A stretch of 39,195 nt of DNA from Deltaproteobacteria bacterium (GTDB lineage: Bacteria; Desulfobacterota; Desulfuromonadia; Desulfuromonadales; Geopsychrobacteraceae), in the NCBI GenBank assembly GCA_024279255.1, contig JAJRRT010000018.1, positions 1 through 39,195 on the forward strand, given 5' to 3'. A program made the position numbers and the translations under genes. This document shows, piece after piece, positions 1 through 6,949 of this stretch (position 1 is its first letter; each line of letters begins with the position of its first letter). The notes under the pieces are model-generated. The model saw nothing but the letters and a program-made list of their open reading frames with translations, was not told where the DNA came from and made no database searches.

Positions 1-12
1 ACCTTCTGCCAT
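1..12 (-). CDS. Start of a gene running off the left edge, possibly a cold-shock protein (partial)
   Basis: Only four codons are inside the window. On the minus strand an ATG at 12-10 is preceded by AAAGGAG seven bases upstream, an excellent ribosome binding site, and reads M-A-E-G. That N-terminus is common in CspA-type cold-shock proteins of this bacterial group, and a structured leader (13-113) would fit a cold-shock mRNA. The family guess rests on four residues and is weak. The presence of a gene start is better supported. Confidence 0.4.
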
Positions 13-359
13 CTTTTTGCTCCTTTGCGTTTCCGTATTCTATCGGAAACCAGTGCCGTACAGAGACGCTGGATATTGACTTAACCACTACGGCTAACAG
101 AGTCGTAGTGGTTTCAAACCATCAGACACCCTGTGTTTTTCTGTATCCAACATCTGTACAGCGGTTCTAAAGTTAATTCTCTTTATCATGAAAATATTTT
201 CAAACGCAAGGATTTAATTTCGCAACTGTTATGGACTTTCCTTTCATGGGAAGTATTTACCTTGATGAAGCTATATCTCCGCAAATTGACAAGGGAATAC
301 AGTTCGATAAGCTAAGACAATAGATATCTATTCAATGTTAGCCAGAAAAGGAGAAGACT
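13..359. other. Intergenic region with two hairpins, no convincing gene
   Basis: Two inverted repeats are visible: a 7-bp stem GTTTCCG/CGGAAAC (29-35 and 44-50) just upstream of the left-edge gene's ribosome binding site, and a perfect 10-bp stem AACCACTACG/CGTAGTGGTT (83-92 and 104-113). The second overlaps a short palindrome centred on 115. They lie in what would be the leader of the minus-strand edge gene. A 60-codon open frame at 133-315 has no ribosome binding site and no recognisable composition, so I do not call it. Confidence 0.5.
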
Positions 360-794
360 ATGATCAAAACGGTTCGAGATATTTTGCGACTTAAAGGGGG
401 GCACGTTTTTACCATCAATGCCGATGACAGCGTTTTTGTCGCCTTGGAAATGATGGCGAATGAGAATGTTGGTGCGTTGCTTGTGATGCAAGATGGCAGG
501 TTGGCTGGAGTGATCTCTGAACGCGACTACGCCCGCAAAGTTATTCTTAAGGGACTTTCCTCTCTCCAGCTTGCAGCCCGCGAAATAATGACAGAGATGG
601 TCTGCTACGCTCGTCCCGAGCAGACAGTTGAAGAGTGTATGGCTGTTGTTACCGAAAAGCGCTGCAGACATCTTCCGGTCCTCGACAATGATAAGCTGGT
701 TGGGATGGTATCGATTGGTGATTTGGTTAAGGCCTCAATTGCCGAGAAGGAATTTATCATCGGACAGCTGGAAAATTACATCAAAGGGGGCTGA
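360..794 (+). CDS. CBS-domain pair protein
   Basis: A 144-residue soluble protein made almost entirely of two CBS domains, at about residues 8-62 and 74-130. It has the characteristic ISERDYARKV segment of the stand-alone CBS proteins common in Proteobacteria. Such pairs bind adenine nucleotides or NAD(H) and act as energy or redox sensors, but the partner of stand-alone forms is usually unknown. The start is set by AAAAGGAG a few bases upstream. The gene is monocistronic: the next gene is on the opposite strand, 181 bases away. The family call is firm; a specific function is not known. Confidence 0.85.
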   Translation: MIKTVRDILRLKGGHVFTINADDSVFVALEMMANENVGALLVMQDGRLAGVISERDYARKVILKGLSSLQLAAREIMTEMVCYARPEQTVEECMAVVTEKRCRHLPVLDNDKLVGMVSIGDLVKASIAEKEFIIGQLENYIKGG

Positions 795-975
795 TCAGGA
801 GTTTCTTCGGTAGCGCATCTTTGGATGGAAGTATGAGGCAAATGGCAGTGTACTAAAATACAAAAATTATGTGAGAGACGCTGTCGCGTTACTTAAAATC
901 GCTATTCGTGAGGCATGACCGAATTGATTGGCATATTGAAATTGAGTGGGGAATTACGTCAAGGGTTGAACTTGG

Positions 976-1320
976 CTATGTCAACAAGTCGTTGGAATCA
1001 GACGGAGCGTCTTGTCTGCCCGTTGCCGAATAATCTCTAACCACTTTGGCAACGCGGATGCGGTAGGATTGAAACAGAAAATCCTTTCCTTTTTTCTGGG
1101 CAGACCTGTGCTCTAGAACATTCCGCCATGTTTTTATAGAGGCTTCATCCTGCCAAAATGAAAGGCTCAAAATCTTCGCTTCTTCGCTCAGGCTTTGAAA
1201 TCTTTCGATAGAGATGAATCCGTCTCTGTTTTCTAAAAAAACACGTATTTTTGCTGCGATTTCGAGGTACTCCTCTTTTCCTTCGGCTTTGGGCCAAACT
1301 TCGAAAATGACAGCAAACAC
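976..1320 (-). CDS. Antibiotic biosynthesis monooxygenase (ABM) domain protein
   Basis: A 114-residue protein with the ABM ferredoxin-like fold pattern: an N-terminal strand (FAVIFEVWPKAEG), the helix EEYLEIAAKIRVFLE, then GFISIERFQS and a late FWQDEASIKTWRN segment. Small ABM proteins include heme- and quinone-modifying oxygenases, but many members are uncharacterised and no catalytic residue can be assigned here. It is the last gene of a possible minus-strand group with the GFA-type gene (115-base gap) and the 58-aa Cys protein. The substrate is unknown. Confidence 0.7.
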   Translation of the reverse strand: MFAVIFEVWPKAEGKEEYLEIAAKIRVFLENRDGFISIERFQSLSEEAKILSLSFWQDEASIKTWRNVLEHRSAQKKGKDFLFQSYRIRVAKVVRDYSATGRQDAPSDSNDLLT

Positions 1321-1435
1321 CTTATTATTCCTTTCATGGGGGGCTTCGGGCGGTTCCAGTCGCTATAGGAGCAACAGTAATCGGTCGTTCTTTAAATTAT
1401 TTGCGCTTTTGATGACGGAGACATTTTGAATTCGT

Positions 1436-1867
1436 TCATATCTGATCCTTTTGTGTCCTTTGTTCGTTCATTTCAGGTGGACCGTTTTGAAATTGAACCA
1501 CACCCGCAGGGATTGTTTCCCATCCGGCTTTTGAGCCAACATGAATGTGCATACCAAGGTTCACCTTTGGGTCGCCATTCAGGCAGCCCAACGTAATCCC
1601 GTGGATTTCACCTTTGTAGGTTCCGCAAAGTGTTGAGCCGCAAATTTTGCAGAACTGGAGGCCAAAACACTTTTTGCAGACAAATGACGTCAATAAGTCT
1701 TCTCCGGACAGCCATGTAAAGTCTTCCGGATTAACCAGTGCATATGCAGAAGCCTGAGAGCTGAAGGCTTTTCTGCACCTTGAGCAATGGCAGGAGCGTG
1801 CGTCGTGCAGAGGACCAGTAATTCGGTATCTGACTTCACCGCAAAAGCATTCACCTGTTAATGGCAT
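1436..1867 (-). CDS. GFA-family (Mss4-like fold) zinc protein
   Basis: A 143-residue protein with the zinc-ligand pattern of the GFA (glutathione-dependent formaldehyde-activating) family: C7-x-C9, C26-x-C28-x2-C31 and C73-x2-C76. Members are Mss4-like and often annotated as formaldehyde-activating, although most lack biochemical proof. No glutathione pathway gene is visible nearby, so the activity should not be transferred. The start has AAGGAG upstream and follows the stop of the 58-aa Cys-rich gene by 11 bases, so the two are probably co-transcribed. Confidence 0.85.
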   Translation of the reverse strand: MPLTGECFCGEVRYRITGPLHDARSCHCSRCRKAFSSQASAYALVNPEDFTWLSGEDLLTSFVCKKCFGLQFCKICGSTLCGTYKGEIHGITLGCLNGDPKVNLGMHIHVGSKAGWETIPAGVVQFQNGPPEMNEQRTQKDQI

Positions 1868-1878
1868 ACTATGACTCC

Positions 1879-2055
1879 TTACAGCTTTTTTGGATGACAG
1901 ACATCTTCAGCAAGATTGCCCTGTGCTCCACATTTGTCACAGCTGGTCGTTGGGTTCGCGCTACGAGCTGCCAGTTCGTCAAGCTTCCCCTTCTTTTTCA
2001 GTTTGCAGAGGTGTTTCGGATGTTTTTTTGGTGTCGGACAATGATCATCGCTCAT
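1879..2055 (-). CDS. Small Cys-rich protein, 58 aa, function unknown
   Basis: This short gene begins MSDDHCPTPK and contains a C-x2-C pair (CDKCGAQ, Cys39 and Cys42), two further Cys (C6 and C17) and a late C-H (Cys53-His54), flanked by Lys-rich stretches. It resembles a one-knuckle zinc-binding peptide. GGAAGAGAG lies just upstream of the ATG, and the stop is 11 bases before the GFA-type gene, which itself has a strong ribosome binding site. The arrangement, coding pattern and paired cysteines argue for a real gene. I do not recognise a characterised family. Confidence 0.7.
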   Translation of the reverse strand: MSDDHCPTPKKHPKHLCKLKKKGKLDELAARSANPTTSCDKCGAQGNLAEDVCHPKKL

Positions 2056-2114
2056 TTACTCTCTCTTCCATTTATTATTCCATCTTGATTTAAAAGCACT
2101 TTCAGCTCCGATCC

Positions 2115-2144
2115 ACACCTATACACTGATAAGTGCGTAGGTGT
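2115..2144. other. Hairpin between divergent genes
   Basis: A 7-bp stem ACACCTA/TAGGTGT (2115-2121 and 2138-2144) continues inward through CACT/AGTG to a GATA tetraloop and is followed on the plus strand by a T-rich run. It lies between the divergent starts of the 58-aa gene and queF, so it may be a leader structure or attenuator for queF rather than a normal terminator. I could not match it to a preQ1 riboswitch. Confidence 0.4.
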
Positions 2145-2261
2145 TTAGTTTTTCACTATAGCTGATCTTTCGGTGTCGGGGTCAAGAGACTCTGGTGATT
2201 GACAAGAGCAGTATGGCTGGCGGACACTATAGCATTCAATTCGTTCAAGGAAAGAAGGTCA

Positions 2262-3086
2262 ATGTTGGACAATTACACGAAAAACATCCCCCTGGGAAAG
2301 GCTTCGGCCTACGTCTCGCAGTATGATCCGACACTGTTATGTCCTTTCCCGCGTCAAGTTAAACGTGACGAAATCGGCGTTGTGGTTGACCTTCCCTTTT
2401 CGGGGATAGATCTCTGGAACGGATATGAACTCTCTTGGTTGAACAGCAATGGGATGCCGCAGGTGGCAATGGCGCGGTTTGCTTTTGCCTGTGAGTCGCC
2501 CTTTTTGATCGAATCGAAGTCGTTTAAGCTCTATCTGAACTCTTTCAATCAAACTCGCCTCAATAGCCGGGATGAACTTTGTCAAAGGTTGCGTGATGAT
2601 TTAACTGCGGCGAGCGGGGCTTTGGTTGAGGTTGAACTCATGACTTTGGCAGAAGCTGAACATTTACTTGCTCAGCTCCCGGGGGACTGTCTGGATAATC
2701 TGTCGATTGAGATCGACAACTACCAGCTACTACCCGAAGGGCTCTGTGCTGCCTCGAAAGATCATGTCTCTGAAATTCTCCATAGTCATCTGCTCAAGAG
2801 TAATTGTCTTGTTACCAATCAGCCAGATTGGGGGAGCCTACTTATCGAGTATACCGGCCCAAGGATTGATCGTGAAGCCTTGCTGCGCTATCTGATCTCC
2901 TTTCGCCAGCATAATGAATTTCATGAGCAGTGTGTAGAGCGTATTTTTGTTGATCTGCAGCGCTATTGCCAGCCCCGGCAACTAAGTGTGCAGGCCTGGT
3001 ACACGCGTCGTGGTGGTTTAGATATTAATCCCTTTCGCACCAACTGCGGACAGAAGCCACGACTGGTGCGTCTGGTGCGACAGTAA
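2262..3086 (+). CDS. queF: NADPH-dependent 7-cyano-7-deazaguanine (preQ0) reductase QueF
   Basis: Reduces the nitrile of preQ0 to preQ1 in queuosine biosynthesis, in the cytoplasm. At 274 residues it is the long two-domain QueF type known from E. coli. The ESKSFK signature is at residues 84-89. The nucleophilic Cys182 and the Asp189 acid lie in NCLVTNQPDW. The open frame extends 21 codons further upstream, but the ATG at 2262 follows AAGAAGG and gives the family N-terminus (LGKASAYVSQYDPTLL). It stands alone here, without other queuosine genes. Confidence 0.95.
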   Translation: MLDNYTKNIPLGKASAYVSQYDPTLLCPFPRQVKRDEIGVVVDLPFSGIDLWNGYELSWLNSNGMPQVAMARFAFACESPFLIESKSFKLYLNSFNQTRLNSRDELCQRLRDDLTAASGALVEVELMTLAEAEHLLAQLPGDCLDNLSIEIDNYQLLPEGLCAASKDHVSEILHSHLLKSNCLVTNQPDWGSLLIEYTGPRIDREALLRYLISFRQHNEFHEQCVERIFVDLQRYCQPRQLSVQAWYTRRGGLDINPFRTNCGQKPRLVRLVRQ

Positions 3087-3192
3087 CTTTCTCACTGTGT
3101 ATGTAAATGATTTGGAAATCGACCTTTTGGTGATACCTTGTCACCCATCACAGTTTGTTTTAATAAAATCGAATATAGCTTACGGAATCACT

Positions 3193-3501
3193 ATGAAAAA
3201 AACATTTAAAATGACCCACCCGAAGATCAAAGTCCCAAGGCTTGTAGAGGCCATTAAATATGAAGTGAAAAAGTATATTAAAAGAGAACGTCGCAAGACT
3301 CTCCCCCTCAATGTCGATTTCTGGGATTTTGATTGTCGATTCGGCGAGGATGAGGGCAGTAGTGCTGTCATCCATCTGTCTGAAATCAACAAATACATTT
3401 CACAGGCCGAAGAAAAACAGCTCGAATCCTTTTATTTGGAAATTCTGGTCAAGCCGGGCCATCGCACTAAGAAACCAAGAGAAGTGCAGCCGGAAGAGTA
3501 G
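3193..3501 (+). CDS. DUF6172-like conserved protein
   Basis: A 102-residue protein beginning MKKTFKMTHPKIKVPRLVEAIK, rich in Lys and Arg in its first half, with a central WDFDCRFG segment and the ending EILVKPGHRTKKP. I recognise this pattern as a conserved family of unknown function (DUF6172). The longer frame starting at 3097 adds 32 residues that do not fit the family, so the ATG at 3193 is preferred although its ribosome binding site is weak. It sits 26 bases before a rhodanese gene and may be co-transcribed. Function unknown. Confidence 0.7.
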   Translation: MKKTFKMTHPKIKVPRLVEAIKYEVKKYIKRERRKTLPLNVDFWDFDCRFGEDEGSSAVIHLSEINKYISQAEEKQLESFYLEILVKPGHRTKKPREVQPEE

Positions 3502-3527
3502 CTTTTCTCTTTCGAAAATTCTTTCAG

Positions 3528-3896
3528 ATGACGATGAAAAAGAGCAGAATGATGGAATTGACGGCGACAGAATTAGCCGCACAGGCGGCAGGAAAAGTGC
3601 TGGTTGACATCCGGCGTGCCGAGGAGTGGCGCTCGACGGGAGTCATTGCAGGCAGTCATCAGCTGACTTTTTTTGATGCCGCTGGCCATGCCGATCCTGC
3701 GGGTTGGTTAGAGAACTTGGCAAAGGTTGCCGGTCCGGAAGACGATCTGGTGCTGATCTGTCGTAGTGGACATCGTAGCGGGATAATTCTCAATTTTTTG
3801 CATACCCAGACCCCATATCGGCAAGCGTGTCACTTGGCGGGCGGGATCTTGGATTGGTGTGAAAAAGGGCTGCCCGTGGTCCCATTTAAGGGCTGA
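3528..3896 (+). CDS. Rhodanese-domain protein (cytoplasmic)
   Basis: A 122-residue single rhodanese domain. The active-site loop is CRSGHRSG with Cys78 as sulfur acceptor, preceded by the usual VDIRRAEEWRSTGVIAGS segment. Such proteins carry sulfane sulfur for thiosulfate or persulfide transfer, but the donor is unknown. There is no signal peptide. Several ATGs cluster at the start (3528, 3534, 3549, 3552), so the N-terminus may be a few residues shorter. Its 3' end overlaps the end of the convergent aminotransferase gene by 11 bases. Confidence 0.85.
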   Translation: MTMKKSRMMELTATELAAQAAGKVLVDIRRAEEWRSTGVIAGSHQLTFFDAAGHADPAGWLENLAKVAGPEDDLVLICRSGHRSGIILNFLHTQTPYRQACHLAGGILDWCEKGLPVVPFKG

Positions 3897-5049
3897 ACTC
3901 TTGCCTCAGACGGCGATCAGCTTCTTCAAGAACTGGCCAGGATTTGCAGAAGGTGAACCGAACCAGATGTTGGCCGTCGCTCGCATTGGCATAGAAGGGA
4001 CTGGCGGGTATGGCCGCGACCCCGACCTTCTCAACCAGCCAACGGCAAAACTCCACATCATCCCCTCGACCCAGATCCGAGATATCAACCATCAGATAGT
4101 AGGTTCCTTGCGACTGCAGTACATCCATCCCGCAGTCCCTTAGCAGGCAGTAGAGAAAATCACGTCTCTGACGGTAGTCTTCAGAAAGTTTCCGGTAAAA
4201 CTCCTCACCGACTTCCAATGCCTTGGCCCCTGCAATCTGTAAGGGCGAAGCTCCACAGAAGGTGATGAATTGCTTGGCCCGCAGCATTGCTTCGATCAAC
4301 TCAGCAGGTCCCGCCGCCCAACCAACTTTCCAGCCGGTCACGCTGAAGGTTTTGGCCAGAGAAGAGATCGTCAAGGTTCGTTCCTGCATCTGCGGTAAGC
4401 TGGCCAAGGGGATGTGCTGCTGGCCGTCAAACAGAATCGCTTCGTAGACCTCGTCAGTTATTGCGATCAGGTCATGCTTGATGCAAAGCCCCGCAATCAG
4501 ATCGAGTTCCGCGCGATTATAGACCTTGCCGATCGGGTTTTGCGGGCTGTTAAGGAGCAGTAAGCGGGTTCGTGAACTGATCAGACTTTCGAGCTCTGTC
4601 GGGTCAATCTGCCATTGAGGTGAGAGCAGGGTATAGCTGCAAACCTTCCCTCCCGCTAATTCGATAGCTGGACGGTAGGAGTCAAAACAGGGTTCGAACA
4701 GGATCACCTCATCGCCAGGATCGAGCAGTCCCATCATCGCGGCAAATAAGGCCTCAGTCGCACCGACAGTGACCAGAATTTCACGCTGTGGATCGTAATT
4801 CAACTGATAGCGATTTGCCATTCGTGCTGCTATTGCTTGACGAAGTTGTGGTTGTCCTGAACCAGGAGCATATTGATTGTACGGACCGCGCAAAGCTTCA
4901 ATTGCGGCATCGCGAATAAAGCTTGGCGGGTCGAAGTCGGGGAAACCTTGACCCAGATTGACCGCGGCATGTTTGATTGCCAGTTCGGTCATGGTCGCGA
5001 AAATGGTGGGTTGCATGGTGGCAACCCGCTGGGCCATAGGTCTGTTCAC
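3886..5049 (-). CDS. PLP-dependent aminotransferase, YbdL-type (methionine aminotransferase-like)
   Basis: A fold-type I aminotransferase of about 387 residues, closely patterned on E. coli YbdL: NLGQGFPDFD, ANQYAP-type NQYAPGSGQPQLR, a TDEVYE loop, and the Schiff-base Lys in SSLAKTFSVTGWKVGW. YbdL prefers methionine, with 2-oxo acids as acceptors; substrate identity here is inferred. The frame is open to a GTG at 5085 that overlaps the upstream gene. The GTG at 5049, 7 bases after that gene's stop and behind a GAGA-type site, gives a family-length N-terminus. It is the last gene of the group that begins with the selenoprotein. Confidence 0.85.
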   Translation of the reverse strand: MNRPMAQRVATMQPTIFATMTELAIKHAAVNLGQGFPDFDPPSFIRDAAIEALRGPYNQYAPGSGQPQLRQAIAARMANRYQLNYDPQREILVTVGATEALFAAMMGLLDPGDEVILFEPCFDSYRPAIELAGGKVCSYTLLSPQWQIDPTELESLISSRTRLLLLNSPQNPIGKVYNRAELDLIAGLCIKHDLIAITDEVYEAILFDGQQHIPLASLPQMQERTLTISSLAKTFSVTGWKVGWAAGPAELIEAMLRAKQFITFCGASPLQIAGAKALEVGEEFYRKLSEDYRQRRDFLYCLLRDCGMDVLQSQGTYYLMVDISDLGRGDDVEFCRWLVEKVGVAAIPASPFYANASDGQHLVRFTFCKSWPVLEEADRRLRQEFSP

Positions 5050-5056
5050 GGGTATC

Positions 5057-5263
5057 TCATTTCTGGATTGTTTCACGAATCGCACAATCGAGGCAGATCG
5101 GCATCAGTTGATAGAGGCCGGTCTCCGGGTTATAGCTGGAAACATGCTGAAGATGTTTTGCACAGGTGACCTTGAAGCAGCTACAGCAGGTCAGGCTTTT
5201 GCCGATCCCTCTGGCCTCGCAGATATGGCAGATCCATGGTGTAGTTGGTGCGTCTTGACTCAC
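5057..5263 (-). CDS. Small zinc-binding protein, 68 aa
   Basis: A Cys/His-rich protein with C12-x2-C15, C26-C27-x-C29, C34, H37, H40 and C57-x2-C60, a spacing that suggests one or two structural zinc sites in a RING- or ribbon-like arrangement. There is no signal peptide. It starts with GTG behind AGGGAT, 14 bases after the MBL-fold gene ends, and ends 7 bases before the aminotransferase start, so it is in the same operon. I do not recognise a named family or a function. Confidence 0.75.
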   Translation of the reverse strand: MSQDAPTTPWICHICEARGIGKSLTCCSCFKVTCAKHLQHVSSYNPETGLYQLMPICLDCAIRETIQK

Positions 5264-5277
5264 GAGTGATCCCTATC

Positions 5278-6195
5278 CTATGCCGCTAGCTGTCGGCGTT
5301 GTTCAATACTCAGACCGGCGACGTATCCGGCCATACCTCGCAGTGAATTACCAATAAACTCACGCTCGCGTTCCAGCATGTCTTTTGGAATTTGATTGAT
5401 CAGGGCAAAGTGTTCATCGTGCTCAATCAGCCAGTTGTAAAAGGCCTCTACGCGTTCCTCCCCCTCGAATTCTGCGGTGGCTGCGACACCTTTAACCCAG
5501 AGCTGCAGCTGTTTTTTACCAATGTTCAGGTGGGTCAGGGCGTCATCGACGAGCCCGTAATGGGCGAAAATCATTCGTTGAGGCGCCAGGTCGATCATTC
5601 GTTGAATGGAGTCGAGGGCCACTTCCAGAATGAAACGGGGAGGTGTCGCAGGGCGCATATAAATCCCATGTGGAACCTCACTCCGGACTCCGGCGACTTC
5701 TCCGGCAAAGAGCAGGTCTTCGGCCAGGTAGCAGCAATGGTGCTGGGCATGCCCTGACGTCAAAAAAGTGCGGATGCCGGTGTCGCCGATCTGTTCAAGA
5801 AATTCAATTTTTTCTGCTGGAATCGGAATGATTTCTCCGTAGGCTTCCGCAGTTTTTCCTAACACCTGAAGGGAGCCCTGCCAGAGTTTGGTGGGGTCGA
5901 TCATATGACGGATGCCATCAGGGTGGCAGATCACCTGCGCAGCCGGGTAGTGTTTGAGCAGTTCCCCGGCGCCTCCAGCATGGTCGATGTGGATATGGGT
6001 CAACAGGATATAGTCGAGATGCTCAACCCCAGCTTTGCGTAGTTCCCCCAGCAGGTGCGGGATGGTCGAGAGTGGTCCCGGGTCGATCAGCAACCTGAAT
6101 CCGTTACTCTGCCAGCACCAGCTGCTGATAAAGCGACGAAAGCCGGGCAGGCCGGGTTGGTCAAGATCTACGCAGAAGAGATTCTGCTCTGTCAT
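5278..6195 (-). CDS. MBL-fold metallo-hydrolase
   Basis: A 305-residue metallo-beta-lactamase-fold protein. The THIHIDHAGG motif (His67, His69, Asp71, His72) gives one metal site. Later ligands are in SGHAQHH, FAGEVAG and the FAHYG segment near residue 213. The C-terminal third is helical and rich in acidic residues. Many such enzymes hydrolyse thioesters or lactones, but the substrate here cannot be inferred. It follows the selenoprotein gene by 62 bases, has AAGGAC before its ATG and is cytoplasmic (no signal peptide). Confidence 0.85.
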   Translation of the reverse strand: MTEQNLFCVDLDQPGLPGFRRFISSWCWQSNGFRLLIDPGPLSTIPHLLGELRKAGVEHLDYILLTHIHIDHAGGAGELLKHYPAAQVICHPDGIRHMIDPTKLWQGSLQVLGKTAEAYGEIIPIPAEKIEFLEQIGDTGIRTFLTSGHAQHHCCYLAEDLLFAGEVAGVRSEVPHGIYMRPATPPRFILEVALDSIQRMIDLAPQRMIFAHYGLVDDALTHLNIGKKQLQLWVKGVAATAEFEGEERVEAFYNWLIEHDEHFALINQIPKDMLEREREFIGNSLRGMAGYVAGLSIEQRRQLAA

Positions 6196-6257
6196 GGTGA
6201 ACTGTCCTTTCAGGTTTTCGTGTCTGCTCTGCGGAAAACTGCAACTTTTTTAAAGAG

Positions 6258-6845
6258 TTAACCTGTGATTAACTGACGGCAAGCCTCAATAGACTGGAAC
6301 CCGACCAGCTCACGTCCCTCGTATCTCAGTGTTGGTACGGCCCTGATGCCAGCAGAAATGGCCAGATCAAGGTCATGATCGAGTGTGGCGGCATAACTCT
6401 TCTCTTTCAGAACCCGCTGTGCCTCATCGTTGTCGAGACCCAGGGCAGTGATGATCTGGAGCAGCTCTTTCTGTCTGGCGATGTTGATACCATCCACGAA
6501 GTAGGCGCGATAGACTGCATCCAGATAAAGGTCGAATTTTCCCTGCTGAGTCACCCAGAGACCGAGTTCCTGGGAATTACGACTGTTGTAGGTGTGACTC
6601 CGTCGACCAAAGGGGAGGCTGAGGGAGGCGGCAACTTGAGATAACTGCTCCATGGCTGCGGGGATGTCCAGGCGCCCCTCGAACAGTTGCTCGAGACTCA
6701 TCCCTTCCATCGGCGTCTCCGGGTGTAACGGGAACGGCCGGTAGCTGCAGTTAAACTCGAACTCTTGCTGAAGCTGGTCGATACGCACGGCACCGAAGTA
6801 GCACCAGGGTCAAATATAGTCAAAATAGATTTCGAGAGTTTTCAT
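6258..6845 (-). CDS. DsbA/FrnE-like thiol oxidoreductase, probable selenoprotein (UGA read as Sec)
   Basis: The frame from GTG at 6788 gives a DsbA/FrnE-like protein lacking its N-terminal active site. Extending the same frame upstream reads MKTLEIYFDYI, a TGA at 6812-6810, then PWCYFGAVRIDQL up to the old start. This restores the family N-terminus, with the TGA exactly where the first Cys of the CPWC motif belongs. The full protein would be 195 residues with Sec12 and Cys15. The remaining 183 codons are undamaged, arguing against simple decay. A stem-loop follows the UGA. The GIRAVPTL cis-Pro loop is present. The ribosome binding site is weak. It heads a four-gene minus-strand group; redox substrate unknown. 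Confidence 0.85.
6774..6807 (-). promoter_or_regulatory. Candidate bacterial SECIS stem-loop
   Basis: Starting three bases after the UGA, the mRNA can pair CUGGU (6807-6803) with ACCAG (6778-6774), then UAC (6800-6798) with GUA (6784-6782), then CG with CG, leaving a GUGC apical loop 16 bases from the UGA. Size, position and a G at the head of the loop fit the loose bacterial SECIS rules. The internal mismatches make this a candidate only. Confidence 0.5.
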
Positions 6846-6949
6846 TCTCAAAATGTAACAGTAGAGGGGGAGAACAAGCAATATGCTGGCAAAGGAATCT
6901 GTTACAATCATGTTCTTGCTGAAATTAACGGTTTTGTTCTGGAGTCTTC

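Noticed and set aside
133..315. 60-codon plus-strand open frame near the left edge
   Set aside because: No ribosome binding site, AT-rich, no recognisable sequence; probably chance.
1861..2093. Two plus-strand open frames of 67-75 codons
   Set aside because: They overlap the minus-strand 58-aa gene, which has a ribosome binding site and sensible codons; the plus frames have neither.
2056..2261. preQ1 riboswitch upstream of queF
   Set aside because: The hairpin at 2115-2144 does not resemble the preQ1-I or preQ1-II cores that I know, and it lies far from the start codon.
6258..6845. DsbA/FrnE-like gene as a plain pseudogene
   Set aside because: The only lesion would be the UGA at the catalytic Cys; everything else is intact and family-like, so selenocysteine is the better reading.
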